64,000 nt of DNA from Alphaproteobacteria bacterium (GTDB taxonomy: Bacteria > Pseudomonadota > Alphaproteobacteria > Caulobacterales > Parvularculaceae): assembly GCA_016125455.1 (NCBI GenBank), contig WGLS01000001.1, forward strand, positions 248,001 to 312,000, given 5' to 3'. Below, piece by piece: positions 9,829 to 18,550 of the stretch. Position 1 is the first letter of the stretch, and each line of letters opens with the position of its first letter. The notes beneath the pieces were generated by a model. That model made no database searches and was not told where the DNA came from. It worked only from the letters and a program-made list of their open reading frames with translations. Both the position numbers and the translations under genes were made by a program.

Positions 9829-9844
9829 TTAAGCTCAAGTTAAC
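9829..9844. promoter_or_regulatory. CtrA-type box (TTAA-N7-TTAAC)
   Basis: TTAAGCTCAAGTTAAC is a perfect full-site match, and a further TTAA begins six bases upstream at 9823. The box lies in the 141-base gap after argG and 75 bases before the ATG of the small membrane protein at 9919, a usual distance for control of a downstream promoter. Confidence 0.6.
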
Positions 9845-9918
9845 GCTTGGGGGATCGCCTTCAGGTCGCCGGCCGCTCGGACCTTGCGTCGCGGAGCGTT
9901 GCGTTTAGGGGATAGGCA

Positions 9919-10305
9919 ATGGGAAGCCGCATTGAAGCTGTGTTTGGAGGAGTGCTGGTCCTCCTCGTCATCGCCGCTGCGATCGTAGCGCTCGTCAACA
10001 TGCCGGGCGGTCGTGGTCCGGGCGATCATTACGCGGGCGGAGGAAATGGCGAGCTGCCCCAGATCCTGCCCGTTGGTCCGATCGGGGCCAACGAGTATGT
10101 TTGCCCCTGCTTCGAGTCGGCATTCGAGCTCGCCGGCTCCAGCGTCGACGTAATGTCATCGCAGTATCGCACCGGCTACGAACAATGCCGCGCTGTAGGG
10201 TCATCAGCAGGTGCGGACGCCTGGACCGCCGGATGGAATGCGCGACTTTCGGCGCGACCGTTCGAAGCGAGCTGCCGCTCCTATGTGCGGTCCGCATCGC
10301 GCTAG
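9919..10305 (+). CDS. small membrane-anchored protein of unknown function
   Basis: A 128-residue protein with one N-terminal transmembrane segment (about residues 9-27, GGVLVLLVIAAAIVALV) followed by a glycine-rich linker and a periplasmic domain with four cysteines (two in YVCPCFES, one in EQCRA, one in EASCRS) that could pair as disulfides. I do not recognise the family. The region downstream ends in a perfect hairpin. The CtrA box upstream suggests cell-cycle-dependent expression. Codon use and GC content look like those of the neighbours. Confidence 0.6.
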   Translation: MGSRIEAVFGGVLVLLVIAAAIVALVNMPGGRGPGDHYAGGGNGELPQILPVGPIGANEYVCPCFESAFELAGSSVDVMSSQYRTGYEQCRAVGSSAGADAWTAGWNARLSARPFEASCRSYVRSASR

Positions 10306-10334
10306 TCGCACCGCCAACGCCGCACCAGAATACA

Positions 10335-10360
10335 AAAGCGCCGGAGCGATCCGGCGCTTT
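10335..10360. terminator. bidirectional hairpin terminator
   Basis: A perfect 10-base stem AAAGCGCCGG / CCGGCGCTTT closes on a six-base loop. It sits between two convergent genes, the small membrane protein (+) ending at 10305 and gpsA (-) ending at 10386. A-rich and T-rich stem ends on either side allow it to act in both directions, although the T tail is short. Confidence 0.7.
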
Positions 10361-10385
10361 ACTGTTGGTGCATGACGTTTTGGGA

Positions 10386-11390
10386 CTAGCCAGCCTCGAC
10401 CGGCGCCGGCCGGGTCATCAGATTGGCGACGATCTCGTCTAATGGAAGAACGCCGGCGATTAGGTCCGCGACCGAGCGACAGATTGGCATATCGACGCCG
10501 CAGGCGTCGGCGCGTTCGAGAATTGCGCCAGCCGTCAGGGCGCCTTCGGATACGGTCGATCGCGATGCAAGTATGGCGGACGGCGCACCGCCGGAACCGA
10601 TTTCGATCCCCAACGACATGTTCCGCGACGCCGGCGAGGTAGCGGTAAGGATTAGATCGCCGAGCCCCGAAAGGCCGTAGAGAGTGGCGGCGTCTGCGCC
10701 TATCGCCATGCCCAGCCGCTGGATTTCAGCGAACCCGCGCGCGAGCAATGCAGCCCGTGCGCTTTCGCCGAGTTGCGCGCCAATCACGACGCCAGCCGCG
10801 ATGGCAAGGACATTCTTTGCGGCGCCGCCAAGGGCAACGCCAAGCACATCCGATGACGGATAAAGCCTGAAATGAGATGACGCGAATGCGCCGCGCAAAG
10901 CCTCGCCGACATTGGCTTCGGCGCAGGCGAGCGTTGCCGCGGCGGGCCGCCCGGCGGCAACGTCATGGGCAAATGTCGGCCCAGAGAGCATCGCCGGCGT
11001 TGCGGCGGGCCAGACAGCCGCCAGGACTTCCGGCAGCGTGAGGCCCGTCGCGATCTCAATTCCCTTTGAGGCGATTACAACCGGCGCGGCGGATCGGGTC
11101 CTGGCAAGCGCTTCGAACTTTCCACGCGCCACCTGCGTCGGCGCTGCGTATACAATTGCGTCAACCTCCGACAACGCTTCGTAGGACGCGACGATGACGA
11201 CATTCTCATGCAACGCCACGCCCGGCAGGCGCGCTGCGTTTGTCCGAGCCGCCGCAAGCGCTTCAGCTGTCTCGGGCGTCCGCGGCGCAAGCACCGCCGT
11301 CCGTCCCGTTGCGCCAACAACGTTTGCAAGCGCCGTCCCCCACGCCCCAGCGCCCAGGATGCCGATGCGTTCGTAGCAAGCCGTCGCCAT
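10386..11390 (-). CDS. gpsA: NAD(P)H-dependent glycerol-3-phosphate dehydrogenase
   Basis: Reduces dihydroxyacetone phosphate to sn-glycerol 3-phosphate for phospholipid synthesis. The Rossmann motif ILGAGAWGTALA is at residues 11-22; the catalytic Lys lies in GGAAKNVLAIAAG, and the C-terminal domain has the expected GLSGLGDLILT. The start at 11390 gives 334 residues and is supported by GGAGG nine bases upstream; an in-frame ATG 33 bases earlier lacks such a site. It follows tsaD on the same strand as in many alphaproteobacteria, but a hairpin and a 253-base gap separate the two, so it probably has its own promoter. Confidence 0.95.
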   Translation of the reverse strand: MATACYERIGILGAGAWGTALANVVGATGRTAVLAPRTPETAEALAAARTNAARLPGVALHENVVIVASYEALSEVDAIVYAAPTQVARGKFEALARTRSAAPVVIASKGIEIATGLTLPEVLAAVWPAATPAMLSGPTFAHDVAAGRPAAATLACAEANVGEALRGAFASSHFRLYPSSDVLGVALGGAAKNVLAIAAGVVIGAQLGESARAALLARGFAEIQRLGMAIGADAATLYGLSGLGDLILTATSPASRNMSLGIEIGSGGAPSAILASRSTVSEGALTAGAILERADACGVDMPICRSVADLIAGVLPLDEIVANLMTRPAPVEAG

Positions 11391-11567
11391 CTTTTTCGGC
11401 CTCCAAGTCCAAGTCGGCGGCAATGGCCGATGCTCTAAACTTTTTTTCCTGGATGCGCGACGGAACGAACGACATCACACGTTGAATGGGTGTCGCATCG
11501 GGCGCGCGCCACATCCTCTCCCACCGGCTCGATACGTTCGTTGCGACAAAGCCCTGCGGCGCTGACG

Positions 11568-11578
11568 CCCCCCCCCCC
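11568..11578. repeat. 11-base homopolymeric C tract
   Basis: Eleven consecutive C residues on the plus strand (G on the coding strand of tsaD and gpsA), in the gap between gpsA and the tsaD terminator. It is outside any gene I support. A tract of this length is prone to slippage and to sequencing error. Confidence 0.9.
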
Positions 11579-11605
11579 TTGCGGCGTCGACAGGATCCCC
11601 GAAAT

Positions 11606-11641
11606 GGAACGCGGTCGACCCGCCCCGGTCGGCCGCGTTCC
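11606..11641 (-). terminator. strong hairpin after tsaD
   Basis: A 15-base stem with one G-T pair (GGAACGCGGTCGACC with GGTCGGCCGCGTTCC) and a six-base loop lies two bases past the tsaD stop codon. On the minus strand it is followed by only a short T stretch (ATTTC), so termination may be partial; it may also protect the 3' end of the tsaD transcript. Confidence 0.6.
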
Positions 11642-11643
11642 GC

Positions 11644-12780
11644 TCAGGCCTTCGGTCCCTTCTTGCCGCCGCCATGCTCAGCGCCGACAATCGGCGGAGC
11701 GAGCGGCCAGCGCGCTTTTGGCGCGAACGCGAGGGCCTCAGCCATAGGTGGCGCTAGCCCCGCAGCGAACCTTTCAGCGCCGGCGAGAGCGATCATCGCG
11801 CCGTTGTCCGTGCAATACTTCGGCGGCGGAAACGCCAGTCGCCAGCCCGCCTCCCCCGCAACCCGCGCCAATGCGCCCTTGATTTCGCAATTGGCGGCGA
11901 CCCCACCCGCCACCACGAGGAGGCGATTTTCGAACGCGGCGTTAGCGATCGCGCGGGCGGTCCTGGCCGCAAGATGCTCGGCGACAGCCGTCTGAAATCC
12001 CCCAGCGATGTCAGCAATGGCCTGTCCGTCAAGGCGACCGCCTGCGAATTCCTGCTCGACGATCACCCTTACCGCGGTCTTCAGTCCAGAGAACGAAAAG
12101 TCACAGTCCTGTCGGTTGAGCAGCGGCCGAGGCATGTGGAAACGATCCGCACGCCCCGCAACAGCCGCGCTTTCGATCCTTGGTCCACCGGGCTGGCCGA
12201 GCGAGAGGAGTTTCGCCGTCTTGTCAAAGGCCTCGCCGGCGGCGTCATCGATCGTGGTGCCAATCCGCCGGTACGCGCCGAGGCCCGACACCTCGATCAA
12301 CTGCGTATGCCCGCCGGATACGAGAAGAAGAAGATATGGAAAGGCCGCGTCCTCGGTCAGCCGCGCCGACAATGCGTGCCCTTCCAGATGATTGACGGGC
12401 ACGAGCGGCACGCCGTTCGCAAGTGCGAATCCTTTGGCGGCGGACAGTCCGACCATGACGCCGCCGACCAGGCCAGGCCCGGCCGTTGCCGCCACGAGAT
12501 CGATTTCAGCGACCGTCACGCCGGCCGCCGCGATAGCGCGCGACATCACGGCATCAACGCGCTCTACATGGCTTCGTGCAGCGATTTCAGGCACAACGCC
12601 GCCAAACTCTGCATGACGGTCGTACTGCGACCATACCTCGCTCGACAGCGCTCGCGCCGACTTGAGCACGCCGCCTTCGAACATGGCGTCGACGACCGAT
12701 GCGGCCGTATCATCGCAGCTTGTTTCGATCCCCAATGCGAGGAACTGACGGCCGCCTGCGGGTGTCGCGACGGAACTCAT
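11644..12780 (-). CDS. tsaD: tRNA N6-adenosine threonylcarbamoyltransferase
   Basis: Transfers the threonylcarbamoyl group to A37 of tRNAs that read ANN codons, acting in complex with TsaB (encoded here at 27348) and TsaE. The N-terminus LGIETSCDDTAASV and the metal-binding HLEGHA are the family hallmarks, followed by the ASKHA nucleotide motifs (SGGHTQL, DDAAGEAFDK). The ATG at 12780 gives 378 residues and the family's usual N-terminus; a longer upstream reading in the same frame overlaps the divergent hemD and is not coding. The gene is divergent from hemD with only 73 bases between. Confidence 0.95.
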   Translation of the reverse strand: MSSVATPAGGRQFLALGIETSCDDTAASVVDAMFEGGVLKSARALSSEVWSQYDRHAEFGGVVPEIAARSHVERVDAVMSRAIAAAGVTVAEIDLVAATAGPGLVGGVMVGLSAAKGFALANGVPLVPVNHLEGHALSARLTEDAAFPYLLLLVSGGHTQLIEVSGLGAYRRIGTTIDDAAGEAFDKTAKLLSLGQPGGPRIESAAVAGRADRFHMPRPLLNRQDCDFSFSGLKTAVRVIVEQEFAGGRLDGQAIADIAGGFQTAVAEHLAARTARAIANAAFENRLLVVAGGVAANCEIKGALARVAGEAGWRLAFPPPKYCTDNGAMIALAGAERFAAGLAPPMAEALAFAPKARWPLAPPIVGAEHGGGKKGPKA

Positions 12781-12853
12781 TGATTGGCGACCTCGAACCG
12801 CTGCACCATCTTCCAACGGCCAGTCCGGCGGAAAAGCATGGAGGGTTTCGATA

Positions 12854-13660
12854 TTGGCCAATACCCCTCGAACGCAAGGCGCCGAGGCCGATGGCAGGCA
12901 GGATTCGCGCGATATCGCCGACCGCAGGCGCGTGGTGATCGTCACGCGGCCAGAAGCAGATGCGGCCCGGTTGACCAAGGCCATCCGTGAAATCGGCCTT
13001 AATCCGGTCGCTTCCCCCTTGATGCGGATCACTGCGACGGACGCCACGCCTTTGCTCGATGGCGTGGCCGCCCTCGCCTTCACGTCGGCGAACGGCGCAA
13101 GGGCGTTTGAAACCAAGTCGGATCGCCGCGACTTGCCAGCGTTCGCTGTCGGCCGCGCAACGGCGGACACGCTCCGCATGGCTGGCTTCCGGAGGGTATT
13201 CGTGGCTGACGGCGATGTGACATCTCTCGCCGGGCTTGTGGCGGCTACTTATGGCCAGGAAACCGGGTTCGGGGTCGTCTTGCATATTGCCGGCACAAAG
13301 CGCGCCGGCGATCTGGTCGCTGAACTGCGACGAAAATCCATACCGGCGGCGCTTGCCGTCCTTTATGACGCCACCCCGATCAGGGCGTTGTCGCCGGCGG
13401 CGACCGCGGCAATCGACGCCATCGAGGGCGACGACCCGCCCTGCCAGGTCGCGTTGTTTTCGCCACGGACGGCGCGGCTCTTCGCCGAAGCGTTGCGCGC
13501 CGGCGGCGCGCTGGAAAGCGTTGAACGCATGATCGCCGTATGCCTGAGCGATGCTGTCGCTGATGCCGCACGCGCCTCGTGCGCACCGCACGCGTGGGGC
13601 GGTTTCATCCTCGCAAAGGAACCGACCGCGGCCTCGCTCGTCGACGCGCTGCAGCGCTGA
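12854..13660 (+). CDS. hemD: uroporphyrinogen-III synthase
   Basis: Cyclises hydroxymethylbilane with inversion of ring D to uroporphyrinogen III, the precursor of haem and cobalamin. Sequence conservation in this family is low; recognition rests on the N-terminal VVIVTRPEADAARL, the AFTSANGARAF motif, the two-domain length (268 residues) and the neighbours. It starts at TTG, supported by GGAGGG eight bases upstream. Downstream come the Mic60-like and HemY-like genes in the order known from alphaproteobacteria. The hemC gene, usually just upstream, is missing. Confidence 0.88.
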   Translation: MANTPRTQGAEADGRQDSRDIADRRRVVIVTRPEADAARLTKAIREIGLNPVASPLMRITATDATPLLDGVAALAFTSANGARAFETKSDRRDLPAFAVGRATADTLRMAGFRRVFVADGDVTSLAGLVAATYGQETGFGVVLHIAGTKRAGDLVAELRRKSIPAALAVLYDATPIRALSPAATAAIDAIEGDDPPCQVALFSPRTARLFAEALRAGGALESVERMIAVCLSDAVADAARASCAPHAWGGFILAKEPTAASLVDALQR

Positions 13661-13771
13661 AGTTCCCTTAACGGCGAGGTTGAAGACGCCGACTCGATGG
13701 CGATAGTTGTAGCAGCGGCCGAACCCGCCGCCGATGACCCGCCTGTCCGCGCTGAAAGTTAGGAGCACCCG

Positions 13772-15469
13772 ATGGCCGACCAGGATCAAAACGATATGGA
13801 CAAGACGCCAGGGAAGGATGGCGAACAGGATGATCAAGTCGCACCGGTCGAACCTGAAATCGTCGACAAACCGGCTGCAACGGGCGTCGAGAACGAACGG
13901 GCGGAGAAATACGGCAAGCTCGGCACCGGCAAGTCGGATGGCACGATCGGCCTCGTCCTGACCGGCGTGGCGGTGCTGGGCATCGCTGCGCTTTTCGTCA
14001 GCATGGTCTCTGGCCAACGCTACCAGAACCAACAGCAGGCCTCGGCAGAATCAGGCGAGGAGGCCGCAAGAACCGGCGCCCTGTCGGCCATGCCGGCTAC
14101 GGAAGATGCGGGTGCGGATGCAGCCGGCGACGCGGGCGCACCTGCGGACACGGAGACTGTCACGCTCGATATGGGTGGACGCGAGCGCCCGGCGCTGGAA
14201 CCCGAGGCCGCGAAGATCCTGAATTCGGCGAACGACCGAGCGCGAATGGCGGCAGCGGAAACGACCCCCGATGAGGCCGGCGCGTCGGATGAACTGCCGA
14301 CGTCGGAAACCTCGGAAGCCGAAACGGGAAACGCCATCGCCAGTGCGGCAAAGGAAGCAAGAACGGCGATTTCCGAAGACGAGGCATCGGGAACCGAACC
14401 GGAAACGACGACATCCGATGAGGCCGTCGAAATCAATCAGGCTGCGGATCCCGCTGCGGGCGATCCCTCGGCGACCGACGCCAGCGAGGCGGACGCGCTC
14501 GAACCTGAGGCCACGGAAGCCGGAGCCGGCGATGCCGGTCCCGAAACGGATAACGCCGCGGCGGATGATGCAGCCGACGTAGAGGGCGCTGAACCGGCCC
14601 CCGGCGACCCTGCGAATTCCGCAGCGCCGGAGACGGTCGAAGCCGGCGCCGAGACAAGCGCCGACGACGCGCCAGCGTCCGATGACGCGGCGGCCGCGGC
14701 CTCTGCCGCCGCATCGGCGTTGGCGCAGGAAATTCAGTTGCTCCGTGACGCGTTCGAGCGGCAGGCCGACGAGTTTGGCAAGGCGTTGGCCCAGGAACGC
14801 CAGGACACGGAGCGCCAGGCCGAACAGATCGCGCGCCTGCAAACCACCTTTCAGGAGGATCTAGCGGCGCGTCTCGAACAAACCGCGGCGCAGATCGCCG
14901 AACTGCAGGCGAAACTCGACGGCGCAAACGCAGCTTCGTCCGCCGCGGCGGAACGAACCGGCAAGACCGCCGCCGCCGCGCTCGCGCTCACGACCCTTGC
15001 GAAATCCGTGGATTCCGGCGCGCCCTACGCGAATGAGCTTTCTGTCTTGTCGCGTCTCGCGCCGGATCTCGAAGCAATCGGCAATCTGCGCAACATGGCG
15101 GCGACCGGCGCGCCGACCATGACTCAGCTTCGGGATGGGTTCGATCCGTTCGCCCGGGCGGCGATCGCAGCAGCGAGCCGCGAAACCGCCGACGGGCCGC
15201 TGAGCACGCTGAAGGCAAACATTGATGAACTCGTCAGCGTCCGACCTTCGGAATACACCGAGGGCGATACCCCAGCGGCGATCATCAGCCGGGCGGAAGA
15301 TAGCCTGAGGAAGGGCGACCTGAACAAGGCGACCGTGTATCTGGGCGAGCTTGAAGGCGCCGCCGCGGCCGCATTCGAGCCGTGGATTGCCGATGCGAGG
15401 GCCCGTCTTGACGTTGACGGCGCAATCGCATCCCTGAATGAAACGCTGCTCGGCGCGCTTAACCAATAG
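13772..15469 (+). CDS. alphaproteobacterial Mic60/mitofilin-like membrane protein
   Basis: A 565-residue inner-membrane protein with one transmembrane segment at about residues 58-79, a long acidic, alanine-rich disordered region (about 85-320), a coiled coil (about 320-390) and a conserved helical C-terminal mitofilin-like domain. This architecture and position next to hemD mark it as the bacterial counterpart of mitochondrial Mic60, which in alphaproteobacteria shapes membranes and contacts the outer membrane. That role is established for family members in phototrophs; for this organism it is inference. The next gene, the HemY-like TPR protein, is its known genomic partner. Confidence 0.82.
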   Translation: MADQDQNDMDKTPGKDGEQDDQVAPVEPEIVDKPAATGVENERAEKYGKLGTGKSDGTIGLVLTGVAVLGIAALFVSMVSGQRYQNQQQASAESGEEAARTGALSAMPATEDAGADAAGDAGAPADTETVTLDMGGRERPALEPEAAKILNSANDRARMAAAETTPDEAGASDELPTSETSEAETGNAIASAAKEARTAISEDEASGTEPETTTSDEAVEINQAADPAAGDPSATDASEADALEPEATEAGAGDAGPETDNAAADDAADVEGAEPAPGDPANSAAPETVEAGAETSADDAPASDDAAAAASAAASALAQEIQLLRDAFERQADEFGKALAQERQDTERQAEQIARLQTTFQEDLAARLEQTAAQIAELQAKLDGANAASSAAAERTGKTAAAALALTTLAKSVDSGAPYANELSVLSRLAPDLEAIGNLRNMAATGAPTMTQLRDGFDPFARAAIAAASRETADGPLSTLKANIDELVSVRPSEYTEGDTPAAIISRAEDSLRKGDLNKATVYLGELEGAAAAAFEPWIADARARLDVDGAIASLNETLLGALNQ

Positions 15470-15479
15470 GACCAGTTCC

Positions 15480-17258
15480 TTGATCCTTCGCTTACTGATC
15501 TTCATCCTTACCGCGATCCTTTTTGCGTTCGCGGTAAGCGCCCTGGCCGGCGTTGACGAGCGGATGCTTGTCGAGGTCTTCGGGCTGAAAATCAGCATTC
15601 ACGCCGGCGTTGCGATCGGCCTCGCGATCTTCGTCAGCGCCATTCTCGTTCTCACCACGAGCTTCGCCAAAGACGTGACGGCGCTGCCCGGCAAGGTGAA
15701 GGCGGCGCGGGAACGCGCGAAACTCGACCGCGGCATGGCGGCGCTTGCCCGCGGCATGGAAGCGGTCGCGATCGGCGACGCTTCGGACGCCTCGCATCAC
15801 GCTCGCGTCGCTCACCGCAATCTCGGCGACGGCTCGATTACCCGCCTCCTGACGGCGCAGGCCGCGCAGCTTTCCGGCGACGACGAAACCGCCGGGAAGA
15901 GCTTCGAGGCGATGCTCGAAGCGCCGGAGACGGAGTTTCTTGGGCTTCGCGGACTTTATGGCAAGGCGACCCGCGCCGGCGACAAGGATGCGGCGCGGGG
16001 ATACGCGGAGCGGGCCTACAGCTTGCGGCCGAACGCCGCCTGGGCGTTCGAATCCGTATTTGATCTTGCGCTTGAGCGCGGCGCCTGGGGCGATGCGCGG
16101 GCGGCCCTTGGCCCGGCCGTCAAGAACAAGACAATAGAGCCTGAGAAGGCCCGCCGGGCGGAGGCGGCGCTGCTGACGGCATCGGCATACGCAGCGGAAG
16201 CCTCCGGCGACGCCTCGGCGTCTCTCGAAGAAGCCGAGCTCGCCCTGAAGTCCGCGCCCGGCCTGCCGCCGGCCGCGGTTCTTGCAGCCCGACTGCATCA
16301 CGCCGCAGGCCGAGACCAGCGAGGGGTCAAGATTCTCGAGCAGGCTTTCGCTGCGTTTCCCCACGTTTCGCTCGTCACGAGCCTTCTCGATTTCTTTGCA
16401 GATGCTCCGAAGGAAAAGGCCGCGGAGGCTCTGCGAAAACTCGCCGCACGGAATCCGTCAGCACGCGAAGCGTCGCTCGCCCAGGCGCAGGCGCATATCC
16501 TTAAGCAGGATTACGCGAGCGCGATTGCGACCCTGGAACCGCTTCTCGAACGATCAGCGTCGGCGCGAGATTGCTCACTCATGGCTGAGGCTGTTGGCGG
16601 CGCCCATGGCGAGGCGGCGGCTCGCCCCTGGCTCCAGCGCGCCGCAAGCGCCCTACGCGACCCGACGCCCGGCGCCGATGGTCGTTTTCGCTTTACCCGA
16701 GAAGGCTGGGCGCAACTGATCCGGTCTTACATGGAGGACGAGCGGCTGGGCCCTGACCCTGTCGAAGGACCGCCGGCCGGCCTTGAAGCGTCTGAAATAA
16801 GGCTGCTCGCCGCACCGAGGGCAATTACGCCTGAGGCCGCCAATACGCCGGAAATGAAAGAGGCCGCCGACGACAACGCACTGCGCGCCGACGGAACGGA
16901 CAGCGCCCTCGCAACGTCCTCAACCGCGCCGACATCGCCGCGCGATGACGGCCAAGTGAGCCGGACCGACACCGCCACGGCGCCTGGAAATGACAAAAAC
17001 GGCGCTTCGGATGACGAAGCTTCAGCCAAGCCGGATGTCGAGCCCAATGTCGAACCGGATACGGATGAAGAACTGGAGCTTGTCGAAGTGGAAGTCGTCG
17101 ACGCGGACAAAAGACCGTCGTCAGACTCCGCCACGCCGATCGAAGGTGGTGGTTCGCCTGCCGAGGCAACGAACCTCGACCCTAAGTCCGATCGGTTGCC
17201 GGGCGGCAATGCCAGCCAAGAAAACGGTTCGGGGCAATCAAAGCCTTCGAACGAGTGA
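15480..17258 (+). CDS. HemY-like TPR membrane protein (Orf52 type)
   Basis: A 592-residue protein with two N-terminal transmembrane segments (about 2-24 and 40-61), a HemY N-terminal domain, TPR-like helical repeats (about 90-420) and an acidic, disordered C-terminal tail rich in Asp, Glu, Pro and Ser. It is not the protoporphyrinogen oxidase also called HemY. In alphaproteobacteria it accompanies Mic60 and is proposed to work with it at membrane contact sites. The TTG start at 15480 has AGGA eight bases upstream, overlapping the Mic60 stop; an ATG 42 bases earlier would overlap Mic60 and lacks a matching site. Confidence 0.8.
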   Translation: MILRLLIFILTAILFAFAVSALAGVDERMLVEVFGLKISIHAGVAIGLAIFVSAILVLTTSFAKDVTALPGKVKAARERAKLDRGMAALARGMEAVAIGDASDASHHARVAHRNLGDGSITRLLTAQAAQLSGDDETAGKSFEAMLEAPETEFLGLRGLYGKATRAGDKDAARGYAERAYSLRPNAAWAFESVFDLALERGAWGDARAALGPAVKNKTIEPEKARRAEAALLTASAYAAEASGDASASLEEAELALKSAPGLPPAAVLAARLHHAAGRDQRGVKILEQAFAAFPHVSLVTSLLDFFADAPKEKAAEALRKLAARNPSAREASLAQAQAHILKQDYASAIATLEPLLERSASARDCSLMAEAVGGAHGEAAARPWLQRAASALRDPTPGADGRFRFTREGWAQLIRSYMEDERLGPDPVEGPPAGLEASEIRLLAAPRAITPEAANTPEMKEAADDNALRADGTDSALATSSTAPTSPRDDGQVSRTDTATAPGNDKNGASDDEASAKPDVEPNVEPDTDEELELVEVEVVDADKRPSSDSATPIEGGGSPAEATNLDPKSDRLPGGNASQENGSGQSKPSNE

Positions 17259-17288
17259 CGCCAAAATCGGCCGGATCATTCGCAGGGG

Positions 17289-17648
17289 TCAATTTACGTT
17301 CGCGGCGCTCGGCGCGGCCTCGGTAATCATGCGGTAGCGGCGGCGGCCGGTGTCCGCCGGCCGATAACTGGACCGGCGCATCGCGACGCTTGCTTCCGCC
17401 GCCGCCAGGCGTTCGACCGGGGTTTCGCCGGCGCCGGCGTAGTTTGGTCTACGGCCGCGCGCCTTCACCACATAAGCGCCGTGCGAACCCGCTATAGCGC
17501 CATGAGCAGCATGGGTCGCCGTTCCGGCGCGAGGAGCAAGAGCGAACAGCCCGGTTTCGCCATCGGCCGACTGGGCCTCGTTCGACGCGTACCAATAGAC
17601 GACGACGCCAAGGCAACAGAATATGACCAGAAGCGAGGCGATCCCCAT
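17289..17648 (-). CDS. small single-pass membrane protein of unknown function
   Basis: 119 residues with one N-terminal hydrophobic helix (about 3-21, ASLLVIFCCLGVVVYWYA) and a basic, low-complexity periplasmic or cytoplasmic tail. I recognise no domain. A good ribosome binding site (AAGGAGC six bases before the ATG) supports translation. It converges with the HemY-like gene and is divergent from the SDR gene, sharing a gap with a near-consensus CtrA box. Confidence 0.5.
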   Translation of the reverse strand: MGIASLLVIFCCLGVVVYWYASNEAQSADGETGLFALAPRAGTATHAAHGAIAGSHGAYVVKARGRRPNYAGAGETPVERLAAAEASVAMRRSSYRPADTGRRRYRMITEAAPSAANVN

Positions 17649-17669
17649 GGAAGCTCCTTGGGCCGTGGG

Positions 17670-17684
17670 TTAACAGAAGGTTAC
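17670..17684. promoter_or_regulatory. near-consensus CtrA-type box
   Basis: TTAACAGAAGGTTACC is TTAA-N7-TTAC, one mismatch from the full CtrA consensus. It lies in the 49-base divergent gap between the small membrane protein and the SDR gene, 22 bases from the ATG of the former. Confidence 0.4.
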
Positions 17685-17697
17685 CACAGCAAGAAGC

Positions 17698-18543
17698 GTG
17701 CTGAAACAGAGGGAGCGGCGAGAATTGGCGGACTACAAAGGTAGATGGGCGCTGGTGACAGGCGCGTCGGCCGGCATCGGCGCAACCTTCGCGCGTGAAC
17801 TTGCGGCGAGAGGAGCGAACGTCATCCTGACGGCGAGGCGCGAGGACCGATTGCTCGCGCTGGCCGATGAGTTGACGTCAAGTCGCGGCGTTAAAGCGGT
17901 GACGATCGCTGCGGACCTGGCGGATCCGGCTGCGCCCGAGAAGATTCTCGCGGAAGCGGCGGCGAAGGCGGGACCGATCGACATCCTCGTAAACAATGCC
18001 GGCTACGGACTCCCGGGTTTCTTTGCGGAATCGGACTGGCCCGACCACCGGGCCTTTCTTGAGGTAATGGTCACCTCCTGCGTGCGCCTGACACACGCCG
18101 TTCTGCCTGGCATGACCTCGCGCGGCTTCGGCAGAATTATACAGGTATCATCCGTTGCCGGACTTGTTCCGGGGTCAGCTGGCCACACGCTATATGGCCC
18201 GGCGAAGGCTTTCCTGGTCAGCTTCGCCCAGTCAATCGCCGCGGAAACCGACGGCGCCGGCGTGACGTCGACCGCGCTGTGCCCCGGCTTCACGTACTCG
18301 GAGTTCCACGACGCAAATGGCACCCGGAAGCTTGTGTCGCTGTTGCCGAATTACATGTTCATGCGAGCCGAGCCAGTGGTTCAGGGGACCCTCGACGCAG
18401 TTGACGAAGGCCACGTCGTCTACGTGCCGGGCGCCTGGAACAAGTTTCTGGTCGGCCTGGTAAAATTGCTCCCGCGACCGATGGCGGCGCGGATGATGAA
18501 GAAACAGTCGGCGAAGTTCCGTCGACGCAAGGCAGAAGTCTGA
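17698..18543 (+). CDS. short-chain dehydrogenase/reductase
   Basis: Classical SDR of 281 residues, an NAD(P)H-dependent oxidoreductase of unknown substrate. The coenzyme motif TGASAGIG is near residue 21, followed by the structural NNAG, the catalytic Ser in QVSSVAG and Tyr/Lys in YGPAK. The C-terminal basic helix (MAARMMKKQSAKFRRRK) resembles those of membrane-associated SDRs acting on lipids. The GTG at 17698 is used here; a TTG 27 bases later, with GGAG nine bases upstream, is an equally good start. It converges with the DUF547 gene, leaving 7 bases. Confidence 0.82.
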   Translation: MLKQRERRELADYKGRWALVTGASAGIGATFARELAARGANVILTARREDRLLALADELTSSRGVKAVTIAADLADPAAPEKILAEAAAKAGPIDILVNNAGYGLPGFFAESDWPDHRAFLEVMVTSCVRLTHAVLPGMTSRGFGRIIQVSSVAGLVPGSAGHTLYGPAKAFLVSFAQSIAAETDGAGVTSTALCPGFTYSEFHDANGTRKLVSLLPNYMFMRAEPVVQGTLDAVDEGHVVYVPGAWNKFLVGLVKLLPRPMAARMMKKQSAKFRRRKAEV

Positions 18544-18550
18544 TAAACGG

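Noticed and set aside
12710-14032. 440-codon minus-strand frame over hemD and Mic60
   Set aside because: No family resemblance; arginine-rich composition typical of a shadow frame opposite supported genes.
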